Source: Hymenobacter puniceus
GTDB taxonomy: Bacteria > Bacteroidota > Bacteroidia > Cytophagales > Hymenobacteraceae
Length of the DNA stretch: 64,000 nucleotides
NCBI RefSeq assembly: GCF_014333525.1
Contig: NZ_JACSCX010000004.1
Span: 186,001-250,000 of the forward strand
Reading direction: 5' to 3'
This document shows positions 34,489 to 42,937 of this stretch, piece after piece. A program made the position numbers and the translations under genes. The notes under the pieces were generated by a model. That model was not told the origin of the DNA. It was given only the letters and a program-made list of their open reading frames with translations, and did not search any database. Positions within the stretch are counted from its first letter, which is position 1. Every line of letters starts with the position of its first letter.

Positions 34489-37179
34489 CTACAGCGCGGC
34501 CAGGCTTTGCTCCAGAGCGGTGATTTTGGCTTCGGTGTCGGCCAGCTTCTGCCGCTCACGCTCCACCAGGTCGGGCTTGGCGTTGGCCACGAACTTCTCG
34601 TTGGCCAGCTTTTTCAGCACCGAGTCGCGGAAGCCCTGGGCGTATTCCAGCTCCTTGCCGAGGCGCTCCTTCTCGGCCCCGAGGTCAATCTGGCCTTCCA
34701 ATGGCACGAAGAACTCCGAGCCGCCCGCCACGAAACTTACCGAAGCTGCCGGTGCGTCCGTCACCACCGATACGTCGGTGAGGGAGGCCAGCTTGCGGAT
34801 GATGGGGTCGTAGTCGGTGAGCAGCTGGGCGTCGTCGGTTTTGGCGGCCAGGGTCAGGGGCTTGTTGGGGCCCAGGCCCTTCTGGTTGCGGATGGTGCGC
34901 ACACCGCCCACGATGGCCAGGGCCTTTTCCATGCGGGCCAGCACCTCGGCGGCACCCGCTACGGGCTGAGCCTTGGGCCAGGCAGCCACGCACACGTACT
35001 CCTTGGGGCCACGCTCCTTCAACTCATGCCAGATTTCCTCGGTGATGAAGGGCATGAACGGGTGCAGCAGCTTGAGCAGGGTTTCGAGGAAGCCGGTGGT
35101 CAGGCGCAGCGTTTCGGGGTCGATGGGGGCCTGGTAGGCGGGCTTAATCATCTCCAGGTACTCCGAGCAGAAGTCGTCCCACACCAGCTTGTACACTGTC
35201 ATCAGCGCGTCCGACATCCGGAACTTCTCGAAGTGCTCGTCCAGCTCCGCAATGGTGGCGTTCAGCTTCGCTGAAAACCACTCCACGGCCTTCTCGTTGG
35301 GGAAGGGCAGCGCGGCATCCACCTCCCAGCCCTGGGTGAGGCGGAAAGCGTTCCAGAGCTTGTTGGAGAAGTTGCGGCCCTGCTCCACCAGCTTTTCGTC
35401 GTACAGCAAGTCGTTGCCGGCCGGAGCCGAGAACAGCATGCCGGTCCGCACGCCATCGGCCCCGAACTGCTTGATGAGGTCCAGCGGATCGGGCGAATTG
35501 CCGAGCTGCTTGCTCATCTTGCGGCCCTGGGCGTCGCGCACGATGCCGGTGAGGTACACGTTGCGGAAGGGCACTTCCTTGCGGTACTCCAGCCCGGCCA
35601 TAATCATGCGGGCCACCCAGAAGAACAGGATGTCCGGCCCCGTCACCAGGTCGTTGGTGGGGTAGAAATAGTTGACGTCGGCATTGTCGGGGTCCTTGAA
35701 CCCATCAAACACCGAAATCGGCCACAGCCACGACGAAAACCAGGTATCCAGCACGTCCTCGTCCTGGCGCAGCTCCGAGAGTTGCAAATCGGCGTTGCCA
35801 CTCTGCTCACGGGCCTGAATCAGGGCTTCTTCCGGGGTGAGGGCCACCACGTAGGTGCCGTCGGGCAGGTAGTAGGCCGGAATCTGCTGGCCCCACCACA
35901 GCTGCCGCGAGATGCACCAGTCGCGCACGTTTTCCATCCACACCCGGTAGGTGTTCTTGAACTTGGCCGGGTGCAGCTTCACGGTGTCATTTTCCACCAC
36001 TTCCAGGGCCGGCTTGGCCAGGTGCTCCATTTTCAGGAACCACTGCAAGCTCAGGCGGGGCTCAATCACGGCTTTGGTGCGCTCCGAGGTCTGCACGATG
36101 CTAGCGTACTCCTCCACCTTCACCAAGTGGCCGGCTTCCTCCAGGTCCTTCACGATGTTGCGGCGGGCGGCAAACCGGTCCTGACCCACGTAGAGCACGG
36201 CCTTCTCGTTGAGCGAGCCGTCGTTGTTAAGGATGTCGATAACGGGCAGATTGTGCTTGACGCCCAGCTCATAGTCGTTCAGGTCGTGGGCCGGCGTCAC
36301 CTTCAGCGCACCCGTCCCGAAGTCGATGCTCACATACTCGTCCAGAATCACCGGAATTTCCCGGCCCAACAGCGGAATCCGCACTTTCGCCCCGTGCAGG
36401 TGCGTGTAGCGCGGGTCGTTCGGGTTCACCGCCACCGCCACGTCGGCCATAATGGTTTCGGGCCGGGAGGTGGCGACGGTGAGATAGTTGCTAGTTGTCA
36501 GTTGTTGGTTGTCAGCATCGTTCTGCTGGCCGCCTTCACTAACAACTGACAACGAATCACTGACAACTTCATACCGCAGATGGTACATCTTGGCCATCAC
36601 GTCCTTGGGAATCACTTCCTCGTCGCTGATGGCCGTTTGGCTTTGCGGGTCCCAGTTCACCATCCGGACGCCACGATACACGAGGCCCTTCTGGTGCAGG
36701 TCCACGAATACGCGCAGCACGGCCTCGGTCAGTTCGGGCTCCATGGTGAAGCGCGTCCGGTCCCAGTCGCAGGAGGCGCCCAGCTGCTTGAGCTGCTCCA
36801 GAATGATGCCGCCGTACTTTTCCTTCCACGCAAAGGCGTGCTCCAGAAACTGCTCCCGGGTCAGGTCCTTCTTCTCGATGCCCTGCTCCTTGAGCAGCGC
36901 CACTACCTTGGCTTCGGTGGCAATGGAGGCATGGTCGGTGCCGGGCACCCAGCAGGCTTCCTTGCCCTGCATGCGGGCCCGGCGCACTAGCACGTCTTGG
37001 ATAGTGTTGTTGAGCATGTGGCCCATGTGCAGCACGCCCGTCACGTTGGGCGGCGGAATCACCACGGTGTAGGGCTGCTTGCGGGGGTTGGCCTTGGCTT
37101 TGAAAAAGCCCTGCTCCTGCCAGCGCTGGTACCATTTGGCTTCAACGTCGGCGGGCGTATAGGTTTTGGCGATGGACAT
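34489..37179 (-). CDS. valS: Valyl-tRNA synthetase, interrupted in frame by a palindromic repeat
   Basis: 896 residues from ATG at 37179 (a TTG two codons earlier is in frame). Class I synthetase: HMGH in PPNVTGVLHMGHM and KMSKQLGNSPD for the KMSKS loop; the CP1 editing domain begins with TVATSRPETIM; tryptophan-rich WDPQSQTAISDEE precedes it; the C-terminus is the ValRS coiled coil (GQIDLGAEKERLGKELEYAQ). Residues about 204-232 (VVSDSLSVVSEGGQQNDADN and following) do not resemble ValRS; their DNA (36484-36569) is a copy of the AGTTGTCAGTTG palindromic element. The element keeps the frame open, so the enzyme should be functional with an exposed loop. An essential gene; -7 element at 37214-37221. 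Confidence 0.96.
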   Translation of the reverse strand: MSIAKTYTPADVEAKWYQRWQEQGFFKAKANPRKQPYTVVIPPPNVTGVLHMGHMLNNTIQDVLVRRARMQGKEACWVPGTDHASIATEAKVVALLKEQGIEKKDLTREQFLEHAFAWKEKYGGIILEQLKQLGASCDWDRTRFTMEPELTEAVLRVFVDLHQKGLVYRGVRMVNWDPQSQTAISDEEVIPKDVMAKMYHLRYEVVSDSLSVVSEGGQQNDADNQQLTTSNYLTVATSRPETIMADVAVAVNPNDPRYTHLHGAKVRIPLLGREIPVILDEYVSIDFGTGALKVTPAHDLNDYELGVKHNLPVIDILNNDGSLNEKAVLYVGQDRFAARRNIVKDLEEAGHLVKVEEYASIVQTSERTKAVIEPRLSLQWFLKMEHLAKPALEVVENDTVKLHPAKFKNTYRVWMENVRDWCISRQLWWGQQIPAYYLPDGTYVVALTPEEALIQAREQSGNADLQLSELRQDEDVLDTWFSSWLWPISVFDGFKDPDNADVNYFYPTNDLVTGPDILFFWVARMIMAGLEYRKEVPFRNVYLTGIVRDAQGRKMSKQLGNSPDPLDLIKQFGADGVRTGMLFSAPAGNDLLYDEKLVEQGRNFSNKLWNAFRLTQGWEVDAALPFPNEKAVEWFSAKLNATIAELDEHFEKFRMSDALMTVYKLVWDDFCSEYLEMIKPAYQAPIDPETLRLTTGFLETLLKLLHPFMPFITEEIWHELKERGPKEYVCVAAWPKAQPVAGAAEVLARMEKALAIVGGVRTIRNQKGLGPNKPLTLAAKTDDAQLLTDYDPIIRKLASLTDVSVVTDAPAASVSFVAGGSEFFVPLEGQIDLGAEKERLGKELEYAQGFRDSVLKKLANEKFVANAKPDLVERERQKLADTEAKITALEQSLAAL
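36484..36569. repeat. AGTTGTCAGTTG-family palindromic element, copy 2, inside valS
   Basis: Left arm 36485-36518 (agttgctagttgtcagttgt...) and right arm 36537-36569 (...aacaactgacaacgaatcac...) are inverse copies. The same family fills intergenic spacers at 20521-20614 and 57400-57470. Here the element is within the reading frame without a stop. Confidence 0.9.
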
Positions 37180-37213
37180 CGTCAACAGAAAATAAGATCA
37201 GTGCGGAATGCTG

Positions 37214-37221
37214 CAAAAGTA
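37214..37221 (-). promoter_or_regulatory. Bacteroidota -7 element of valS
   Basis: On the minus strand TACTTTTG, a perfect TAnnTTTG, about 35 bp upstream of the ATG. Confidence 0.65.
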
Positions 37222-37423
37222 GGCATTTCGTGTTGGCCGAATAAAGAGCTTTAAGGTTCCTGTTGCTGCCCCTTCATTCTCATTATGAAACTAACTTCTC
37301 GAATCTATTCGCAAGCCCACACATTACCCGTAAATTGCACGCGACATATGGTATGCTATAAGGTTTAATCAAAGCGAGAATTATATTTAGCTTTTGACTT
37401 TCACCCCTAAGTTTAATGCCTGT

Positions 37424-38377
37424 ATGGCTGCTTTACTTAACTTCTTTAAAGGAGCCGGTTCTGCCAAAGCAGTGCCGGCCACCCCTTCCATAGCGCGGCC
37501 GGTTGCCCATACCACGGGCACTGCTTCTGCCGGCACGCTGCGAGTGGGAATGGGGCAGTTGCTGGTGGAAGGCGGTGAGCCAGAGCGCAACCTCGAACGG
37601 GCTGCTCAAATGATTGGCGAGGCCGCGCGTCAAACCTGCGACGTAGTGCTGCTGCCCGAAACCCTTGACTTTGCCTGGACGCACCCCAGTGCCCTTACGG
37701 ATGCTCAACCCATCCCGGGCATCTATTCCGACCGACTCTGCCAGGAAGCGTTGCGCCATCAGGTGTACGTCTGCGCGGGCCTCACAGAGCGTGGCCCCGA
37801 TGGGCGTATCTACAACGCAGCCATCCTCATCAATCCGCAGGGCACCATCATCAGCAAATACCACAAAATCAACCTGCTCACAGTGGAGATGCCCTACTAC
37901 GCGGTAGGCCAGACACTAAATGTGGTTGATACGCCGCTGGGAAAAATTGGCATCAATATCTGCGCTGATAATTTTCTCGATGGGTTAAGCATCGGGCACA
38001 CGCTGGCGCGCATGGGGGCTGAATTCATTCTGTCGCCTTCTTCCTGGACCGTAGATTACTCTATCACGGAAGAAGACGACCCTTACCACGAGAAATGGGT
38101 GAAGCCGTATTCCATCCTGGCGCAACTCTACAACGTGACCGTAGTGGGCACCACCTCCGTAGGCTACATTGTGGGCGGCCCCTACGAAGGCAAGAAAAGT
38201 GTAGGCTGCTCCTTGGCCGTAGATGCTTCCGGAATTCAGGCCCAAGGCAAGTTCAATGAGTTTGCCGGCGACTTAATTGTAGCCGATTTGCCTCGGCCGG
38301 TACGGGCAGAGAAAGGCACCCAAATAGGCGAGATGCTGCTGCGCAAGGGATTCAAATTTGACACCCTTCCTAAATAG
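37424..38377 (+). CDS. Nitrilase-superfamily carbon-nitrogen hydrolase (amidase)
   Basis: 317 residues from ATG at 37424; a TTG ten codons earlier is in frame but lies directly on a TAGCTTTT promoter-like sequence. The Glu-Lys-Cys catalytic triad is complete: E79 (LLPETLDF), K148 (KYHKINLL) and C180 (NICADNFLDG). Amidases of this fold release ammonia or hydrolyse amides; glutamine-dependent NAD synthetase uses such a domain to feed ammonia to an ATP-pyrophosphatase. Here the next gene, 80 bp downstream, is exactly an ATP-pyrophosphatase (WbpG/PseA-like), so I infer that this amidase supplies its ammonia. A hydrophilic N-terminal extension (about 35 residues) precedes the domain. Substrate unknown. 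Confidence 0.88.
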   Translation: MAALLNFFKGAGSAKAVPATPSIARPVAHTTGTASAGTLRVGMGQLLVEGGEPERNLERAAQMIGEAARQTCDVVLLPETLDFAWTHPSALTDAQPIPGIYSDRLCQEALRHQVYVCAGLTERGPDGRIYNAAILINPQGTIISKYHKINLLTVEMPYYAVGQTLNVVDTPLGKIGINICADNFLDGLSIGHTLARMGAEFILSPSSWTVDYSITEEDDPYHEKWVKPYSILAQLYNVTVVGTTSVGYIVGGPYEGKKSVGCSLAVDASGIQAQGKFNEFAGDLIVADLPRPVRAEKGTQIGEMLLRKGFKFDTLPK

Positions 38378-38457
38378 TTGGCAACCTCTCTTACTTTTTT
38401 TAATACCAGCTTAACCCGGGTATTCGGCCTTGCGGCCATAACCCGTTTCATTACTGC

Positions 38458-39621
38458 ATGACCAAATTTTACCAACAGTGCCGGCGTTGCATCATGGATA
38501 CCACTGTTCCCGGCATTCGGTTCGACAGCCAGGGCACCTGCAATTTTTGTGCTGTCCATGATCATATGGACAAGGATTTTCCCTTGGGAGAAGCGGGCCG
38601 GCAGAAAGTAGAGGAACTTGCTAACGACATCAAGTCATTAGGCAAAAACAAGAAATACGACTGTGTACTGGGTGTTAGTGGCGGCCGCGACTCGTCTTTC
38701 ACCTTGTGGTATTGCGTTGTAAAGCTGGGCTTGCGGCCGCTGGCGGTGCACTTCAACGACGGCTTCGGCAACCCTGTGGCCGGCGAGAACATGATTAAGG
38801 CCTGCCGCAAGCTGGGCGTGGAAATGCGTACCATCACTTCCGACTGGCGTGAATCCAAAGACCTGAAAATTGCCTTCCTGAAAGCCTCCGTGCCCGATAT
38901 GGAGGAAGGCACCGACGTAGGTATTGCTACGGCCCTATATGGCGTGGCGGCTAAAGAAGGCATTCAACGTATTATTATCGGGCAGTCATTTCGAACCGAG
39001 GGTATAGCGCCGCTCAGCTGGAACTACCTGGATGGCAAATACTTGAAAGCGGTGCATAAACAGTTTGGCACAGTGCCGCTCCGGCCCTGGAAACCCGACG
39101 ACCCGGGCTTTAATCTGGGCATCAAGGAAATGTTCTACTACGCCTTTGTCCGGCGCATCAAGACCGTTACGCTGCTCTACCACGTGGACTATGTGCGGGC
39201 CGACGTAGACAAGCTGCTGGAGCGGGAACTGGAGTGGGTAAACCCCGGCGCGCACTACTTCGACGACCTCTACCAAAGCGTCATCTACTACCTCAACCGC
39301 ACCAAGTTCAATATCGACCGGCGGCTGTTCAACTACTCGGCCCTGGTGCGCTCCGGGCAGATGCCCCGCGAGGTGGCGCTGGAACGTGTCAGCCACGTCA
39401 ATAGCATCGAAGACGAAAAGGTGATAAACCTGTGCATCAAGCGCTTGGGGCTGACGCGCGAAGAGTTTGAGCAGATTGTGGCCGCGCCCGCCAAAACGTT
39501 CCACGACTATCCCAACAACTATGCCCTGATCCGGCAGTTGCGCTGGCCCATTAAGGTGCTTAGCCGCATGAACCTGATTCCGGAATCAGCCTACGACAAG
39601 TACTTCAACTGTGGCACTTAA
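38458..39621 (+). CDS. N-acetyl sugar amidotransferase (WbpG/PseA-like PP-loop enzyme)
   Basis: 387 residues. N-terminal zinc site of four Cys (C8, C11, C28, C31: QCRRC ... TCNFC), then the PP-loop LGVSGGRDSS (SGGxDS, residues 74-79), as in N-type ATP pyrophosphatases. WbpG, PseA and LegA-like enzymes turn an acetamido group of a nucleotide sugar into an acetamidino group for LPS, capsule or flagellin glycans, normally with ammonia from a HisH-type glutaminase. No glutaminase of that type is visible nearby; a nitrilase-like amidase precedes it. The stop codon TAA forms the first bases of the palindromic element that follows. Confidence 0.9.
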   Translation: MTKFYQQCRRCIMDTTVPGIRFDSQGTCNFCAVHDHMDKDFPLGEAGRQKVEELANDIKSLGKNKKYDCVLGVSGGRDSSFTLWYCVVKLGLRPLAVHFNDGFGNPVAGENMIKACRKLGVEMRTITSDWRESKDLKIAFLKASVPDMEEGTDVGIATALYGVAAKEGIQRIIIGQSFRTEGIAPLSWNYLDGKYLKAVHKQFGTVPLRPWKPDDPGFNLGIKEMFYYAFVRRIKTVTLLYHVDYVRADVDKLLERELEWVNPGAHYFDDLYQSVIYYLNRTKFNIDRRLFNYSALVRSGQMPREVALERVSHVNSIEDEKVINLCIKRLGLTREEFEQIVAAPAKTFHDYPNNYALIRQLRWPIKVLSRMNLIPESAYDKYFNCGT

Positions 39622-39803
39622 TCACGGATTTTTCGGATTAGCCGGATTGGTCGGATTTTGTAGTCGATTTACGTTCAGCCATATAACCAAGAAAGGCTTG
39701 CCAATTGGCAAGCCTTTCTTGTTGTGTATTAAAGCTTGCGGCAGTTGAGTGCCGACTACAAAATCCGTGGAATCCGCGAAAAATCCGCGTTAATCCGTGA
39801 TTA
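39619..39803. repeat. TAATCACGGATT composite palindrome, copy 1 (stop to stop)
   Basis: Left arm 39619-39666 (taatcacggatttttcgg...ggattttgtagtcg) and right arm 39753-39803 (cgactacaaaatccg...aatccgtgatta) are inverse copies with indels. The first three bases are the TAA stop of the amidotransferase; the last three are the TAA stop, read on the minus strand, of the ferredoxin. A perfect 34-bp palindromic terminator lies in the centre. Copy 2 at 41816-42022 is in inverse orientation. Confidence 0.93.
39688..39721. terminator. Loop-free 34-bp palindrome, bidirectional terminator
   Basis: caagaaaggcttgccaa followed directly by its exact complement; a transcript would form a hairpin with a short internal loop and a T-rich end. 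Confidence 0.85.
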
Positions 39804-40145
39804 GCTGTGGAGCCATTCTTTTTTAGCGGTCAGCTTCTCCTGCGATTCGCGGTAGTCAGGGTCGTCTACGCAGCAGTCTACGGGGCAAACGGCGGCGCAC
39901 TGCGGCTCTTCATGAAAGCCTACGCACTCAGTGCACTTATCGGATACGATGTAGTAATACTCATCAGAAATGGGGGTTTGCGGCGCCACTCCCGATACTG
40001 TCTGGCCGCCGTCAACCGTGACTTCCTTGAGCGTAGTTCCGTCCGCCCAGCGCCAGGCGGCACCGCCCTCGTAAATGGCAGTATTGGGGCATTCCGGTTC
40101 GCAGGCACCACAATTGATGCACTCGTCGGTTATCATGATGGCCAT
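39801..40145 (-). CDS. 2[4Fe-4S] ferredoxin
   Basis: 114 residues from ATG at 40145 (MAIMITDECINCGACEPECP). First cluster motif CxxCxxCxxxCP; second CTECVGFHEEPQCAAVCPVDC, with the eight-residue insertion between the second and third Cys typical of Alvin/YfhL-type ferredoxins. A small cytoplasmic electron carrier with two low-potential clusters. It is divergent from the LuxC-like reductase gene, and this pairing is common in Bacteroidota, so it may donate electrons in the same process (inference). A TACTTTTG -7 element lies at 40222-40229. A longer frame beginning at 40220 overlaps the promoter and is rejected. Confidence 0.92.
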   Translation of the reverse strand: MAIMITDECINCGACEPECPNTAIYEGGAAWRWADGTTLKEVTVDGGQTVSGVAPQTPISDEYYYIVSDKCTECVGFHEEPQCAAVCPVDCCVDDPDYRESQEKLTAKKEWLHS

Positions 40146-40221
40146 AGCCTTCGAATCAGTTAAGTGAGCAGTCTGGGGGTTAGTACGCAAAAACCGGCCG
40201 GATGGCAGTTTGTGCGGCATG

Positions 40222-40229
40222 CAAAAGTA
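40222..40229 (-). promoter_or_regulatory. Bacteroidota -7 element of the ferredoxin gene
   Basis: On the minus strand TACTTTTG, about 77 bp upstream of the chosen ATG. Confidence 0.6.
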
Positions 40230-40356
40230 GAAACTAACTGCAAGCCGTGCGAGTTTTTTGCGGGTAACGGCTGCGAAATGCCGAATTTGCAGTCCTTACC
40301 CGCACAATACCGGCGGCTTAAGAATGCTGTACCGCCCTACTTTGTTTTTTCCTGCT

Positions 40357-41370
40357 ATGCATCACCCCGACCGTCTTGCTGCTTTTGTGGCCCTGGGCCA
40401 TTTTCTGCGTACCCTTTCTGCTGATGAACTCGCCCACCTGGCGGCCCGCGCCCGCAACCAGAATGCGTGGTTTGATGCTCCCAACGTAACGGCCGCCATT
40501 CGGGGCATAGCCGCGCTACTTGCGGAAGAGGACCTCCAGCACTGGGCGGACCGCTACCCAGCGGAGCCAACTATCATCCGGCAGGTAGGTGTGGTAATGG
40601 CCGGCAACATTCCGCTGGTGGGCTTCCATGATGCGCTGTGCGTGCTGCTGAGTGGGCACACGCTGCTGGCCAAGCTCAGCAAAGACGATACGGTGCTCAT
40701 GACCTGGATTCTGAAGGAGCTGCAACGGCTGGAACCACGCTTCACGGAGCGTATCCTCCTGGCCGAGCGCCTCAACGCCGCCGACGCCTACATTGCCACC
40801 GGCTCCGATAACACGGCCCGCTATTTCGATTTTTACTTTGGCAAGAAGCCGCACATCATTCGGCGCAACCGCACCAGCCTGGCTGTGCTGACGGGCCGTG
40901 AAGAGCCGCACGATTTAGGCTTGCTGGGCGAGGACATTTTCCGGTATTATGGCCTAGGCTGCCGCAACGTAAGCAAGCTTTATGTGCCCGAGGGCTATGA
41001 TTTCACGCCTTTGCTTGACTCCCTGCAGCCATGGCACCACGTTCCAGACCATCACAAGTATCAGAACAACTACGATTACAACAAGAGCATTCTGCTTGTA
41101 AACCGGGTTCCGCACCTGGATACTGGCTTCTTGCTGCTCACTGAAAACACGCAATTGGTTTCGCCTATCTCGGTGCTGCATTACAGCTTCTACACCAACG
41201 AAATAGACCTTGTGGACCAGCTCACCGATGTAGCCGCCCAGACGCAATGTATTGTATCGGCGCGGGGGCAATGGGCAGGTAGCTTCCCGTTTGGGCGCGC
41301 CCAGTGCCCGGCCGTTACCGACTACGCCGATGGCGTGGATACAATGGCTTTTCTGGCAGAACTAGCGTAA
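40357..41370 (+). CDS. Acyl-CoA reductase, LuxC-like
   Basis: 337 residues from ATG at 40357 (MHHPDRLAAFVALGHFLRTL); an ATG 33 bp upstream is also possible, but the promoter-like TACTTTG at 40338 lies between them. The protein has the aldehyde-dehydrogenase-like fold of LuxC: GVVMAGNIPLVGFHD, TGSDNTARYFDFYF for cofactor binding, and GLGCRNVSKLYVP with the likely catalytic Cys. LuxC-type enzymes reduce acyl-CoA or acyl-enzyme to the aldehyde with NADPH. Outside luminous bacteria the product is unknown. A LuxE-like gene occurs at 60465-61469, far away. Confidence 0.88.
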   Translation: MHHPDRLAAFVALGHFLRTLSADELAHLAARARNQNAWFDAPNVTAAIRGIAALLAEEDLQHWADRYPAEPTIIRQVGVVMAGNIPLVGFHDALCVLLSGHTLLAKLSKDDTVLMTWILKELQRLEPRFTERILLAERLNAADAYIATGSDNTARYFDFYFGKKPHIIRRNRTSLAVLTGREEPHDLGLLGEDIFRYYGLGCRNVSKLYVPEGYDFTPLLDSLQPWHHVPDHHKYQNNYDYNKSILLVNRVPHLDTGFLLLTENTQLVSPISVLHYSFYTNEIDLVDQLTDVAAQTQCIVSARGQWAGSFPFGRAQCPAVTDYADGVDTMAFLAELA

Positions 41371-41512
41371 ATTAGGTAAAGCGGTATACGCTTGGGCAGA
41401 ACGGTAGTGATGCCAGTATCCAGTGGCCGTTGGACCGTTGATTGGCGCCTCATCTGTAAGGTACCCCCGCCGGCTTGCCAGACTTTGTTCCACTCTTTTA
41501 GCTCCTACTGCC

Positions 41513-41818
41513 ATGTCTCTGGAACTACTCGTTGCCACTGCCGAGGTTATCGACAAAAGCCTGATTCCCAGCTTGCACTTCTCGCCGGAAGATGTCCTGA
41601 CCGATCCGGCCGCTATCCGGCAGCGCCGCCACGATGCTGAGCGTGCTACCAGCCTTGGCAACAACTATCAGGGCAAGCTGGATGTATATTTCAAAACTGC
41701 TGACGGCGCCATAAAACGCGTATACACCACTATCTGGGCCACTCACCAGGACTACCTGACCCTGAAATCCGGCATCACACTGCCGCTCCGTGCCGTGCTG
41801 GGCTTTGACTTCTATTAA
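41513..41818 (+). CDS. Conserved hypothetical protein (101 aa)
   Basis: 101 residues from ATG at 41513. A short helical N-terminus (MSLELLVATAEVIDKSLIPS), then a beta-rich part (YQGKLDVYFKTADGAIKRVY, TTIWATHQDYLTLKSGITLP) that looks like a small barrel. Cytoplasmic, no known family that I can name; similar short proteins occur in Hymenobacter-type genomes. Its TAA stop forms the tip of the long palindrome that follows. Confidence 0.7.
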   Translation: MSLELLVATAEVIDKSLIPSLHFSPEDVLTDPAAIRQRRHDAERATSLGNNYQGKLDVYFKTADGAIKRVYTTIWATHQDYLTLKSGITLPLRAVLGFDFY

Positions 41819-42022
41819 TCACGGATTCGCACGGATTTTTCACGGAGTACACGGATTTTGTAGGCGGCACGAAGTCAGCCAACCTCCCTACTTCTAGAAA
41901 ACCTACTTCTAGAAAAGAAAAAGAGGCCTGCCAACTGGCAAGCCTCTTTTTCTTTTCATCTGAACGTAAACCGCCTACAAAATCCGCGTACTCCGTGAAA
42001 AATCCGTGCGAATCCGTGATTA
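41816..42022. repeat. TAATCACGGATT composite palindrome, copy 2 (52-bp arms, one mismatch)
   Basis: Arms 41816-41867 and 41971-42022 are complementary at 51 of 52 positions. The outermost TAA on each side is the stop codon of the flanking convergent gene. Inside are a tandem 15-bp direct repeat (cctacttctagaaaa, about 41887-41916) and a second palindrome serving as terminator. Parts of both flanks match copy 1 (39619-39803) in inverse orientation, including gtttacgttca next to one arm. Confidence 0.95.
41912..41957. terminator. Bidirectional terminator in the centre of copy 2
   Basis: gaaaagaaaaagaggcctgc / gcaagcctctttttcttttc with 22-bp arms, one mismatch and a 2-nt loop. The core ggc(c/t)tgccaa is shared with the terminator of copy 1. 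Confidence 0.9.
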
Positions 42023-42892
42023 GAGGCGGTCTAGAGTTTTCTGGATCAAGTCGCCGATAACCTGCTCAGAATTGGTAGCAAACTCACCGGTAGCGCGGTT
42101 GGCCACGATGGCATTCAGCGACACTACGTCGTGGCCCAGCAAACGGCCCAGCGCGTAGTAGCCGGCCGTTTCCATCTCGAAGTTGGTGAGGCGGAATTCG
42201 CCCTCTGCGCTTTCGTAGCGGAAGTTCTGGAACTGCTCAATCAGATTAGGAATGCGCAAATCCAGGCGCAGCACGCGGCCTTGCGGGCCGTAGAAGCCTG
42301 GGCACGTAAGCGTATTACCAACCACCATACCGGCACCCAACTGTTCGCGCAGCAAATCGTTGCCGCGCACGCAATACGGGCGGTAGTCGAGGCCCAGCGC
42401 CTGCTGCACCCCTCTTCCTACTTCCACTTCCAGCCCGGTTTCCACCAGCGGATAGAACTGCATCAGCGAGTCGAGGCCCACGGCGTGTTCTGAAACCAGA
42501 TGTGAGCCAATCGGAATATCCGCCTGCAGGGCACCGCTGGTGCCCACCCGCACAATGCGCAGGGCAATCCGCTCTTCCAGCGGCCGCGGCTCCCGGGTCA
42601 CGAAGTCGATGTTGACCAGCGCATCCAGCTCATTGAGCAGAATATCGATGTTGTCGGTGCCCATGCCGGTGCTGATGACGGCCAGCCGCTTGCCCTTGTA
42701 GTAGCCCACGTGGGTCACGAACTCGCGCTTGCTGATGATGGTCTCAATCGAATCGAAATGCTGGCTCACCATTGGCACCCGCTCAGGGTCGCCAACAGTG
42801 ATGATGGTATCAGAAATATGGTCGGGCTGCAGGTTGAGGTGATAAATGCTGCCGTCTTTATTGAAAATCAGCTCGGAATCGGGAATGGGCAT
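42020..42892 (-). CDS. Nucleoside phosphorylase, uridine phosphorylase-like
   Basis: 290 residues of the NP-I family. Phosphate-site GDPERVPMVS near the N-terminus, STGMGTDNIDILLNEL, RVGTSGALQADIPIG and, for base and ribose binding, FEMETAGYYALGRLLG. The family splits uridine (or related nucleosides) with phosphate to give ribose-1-phosphate and the free base in pyrimidine salvage. The MET-type ribose motif (FEMET) supports a uridine/purine nucleoside phosphorylase. Stand-alone gene with a convergent neighbour on one side. Confidence 0.9.
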   Translation of the reverse strand: MPIPDSELIFNKDGSIYHLNLQPDHISDTIITVGDPERVPMVSQHFDSIETIISKREFVTHVGYYKGKRLAVISTGMGTDNIDILLNELDALVNIDFVTREPRPLEERIALRIVRVGTSGALQADIPIGSHLVSEHAVGLDSLMQFYPLVETGLEVEVGRGVQQALGLDYRPYCVRGNDLLREQLGAGMVVGNTLTCPGFYGPQGRVLRLDLRIPNLIEQFQNFRYESAEGEFRLTNFEMETAGYYALGRLLGHDVVSLNAIVANRATGEFATNSEQVIGDLIQKTLDRL

Positions 42893-42937
42893 GGGTGGGA
42901 GAGTTAGGCGGAAAGAAGATTTTGAAATACCAGACCG

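Noticed and set aside
37394..37396. TTG start of the nitrilase-like protein
   Set aside because: It overlaps a promoter-like TAGCTTTT sequence; the ATG at 37424 is more likely, though not proven.
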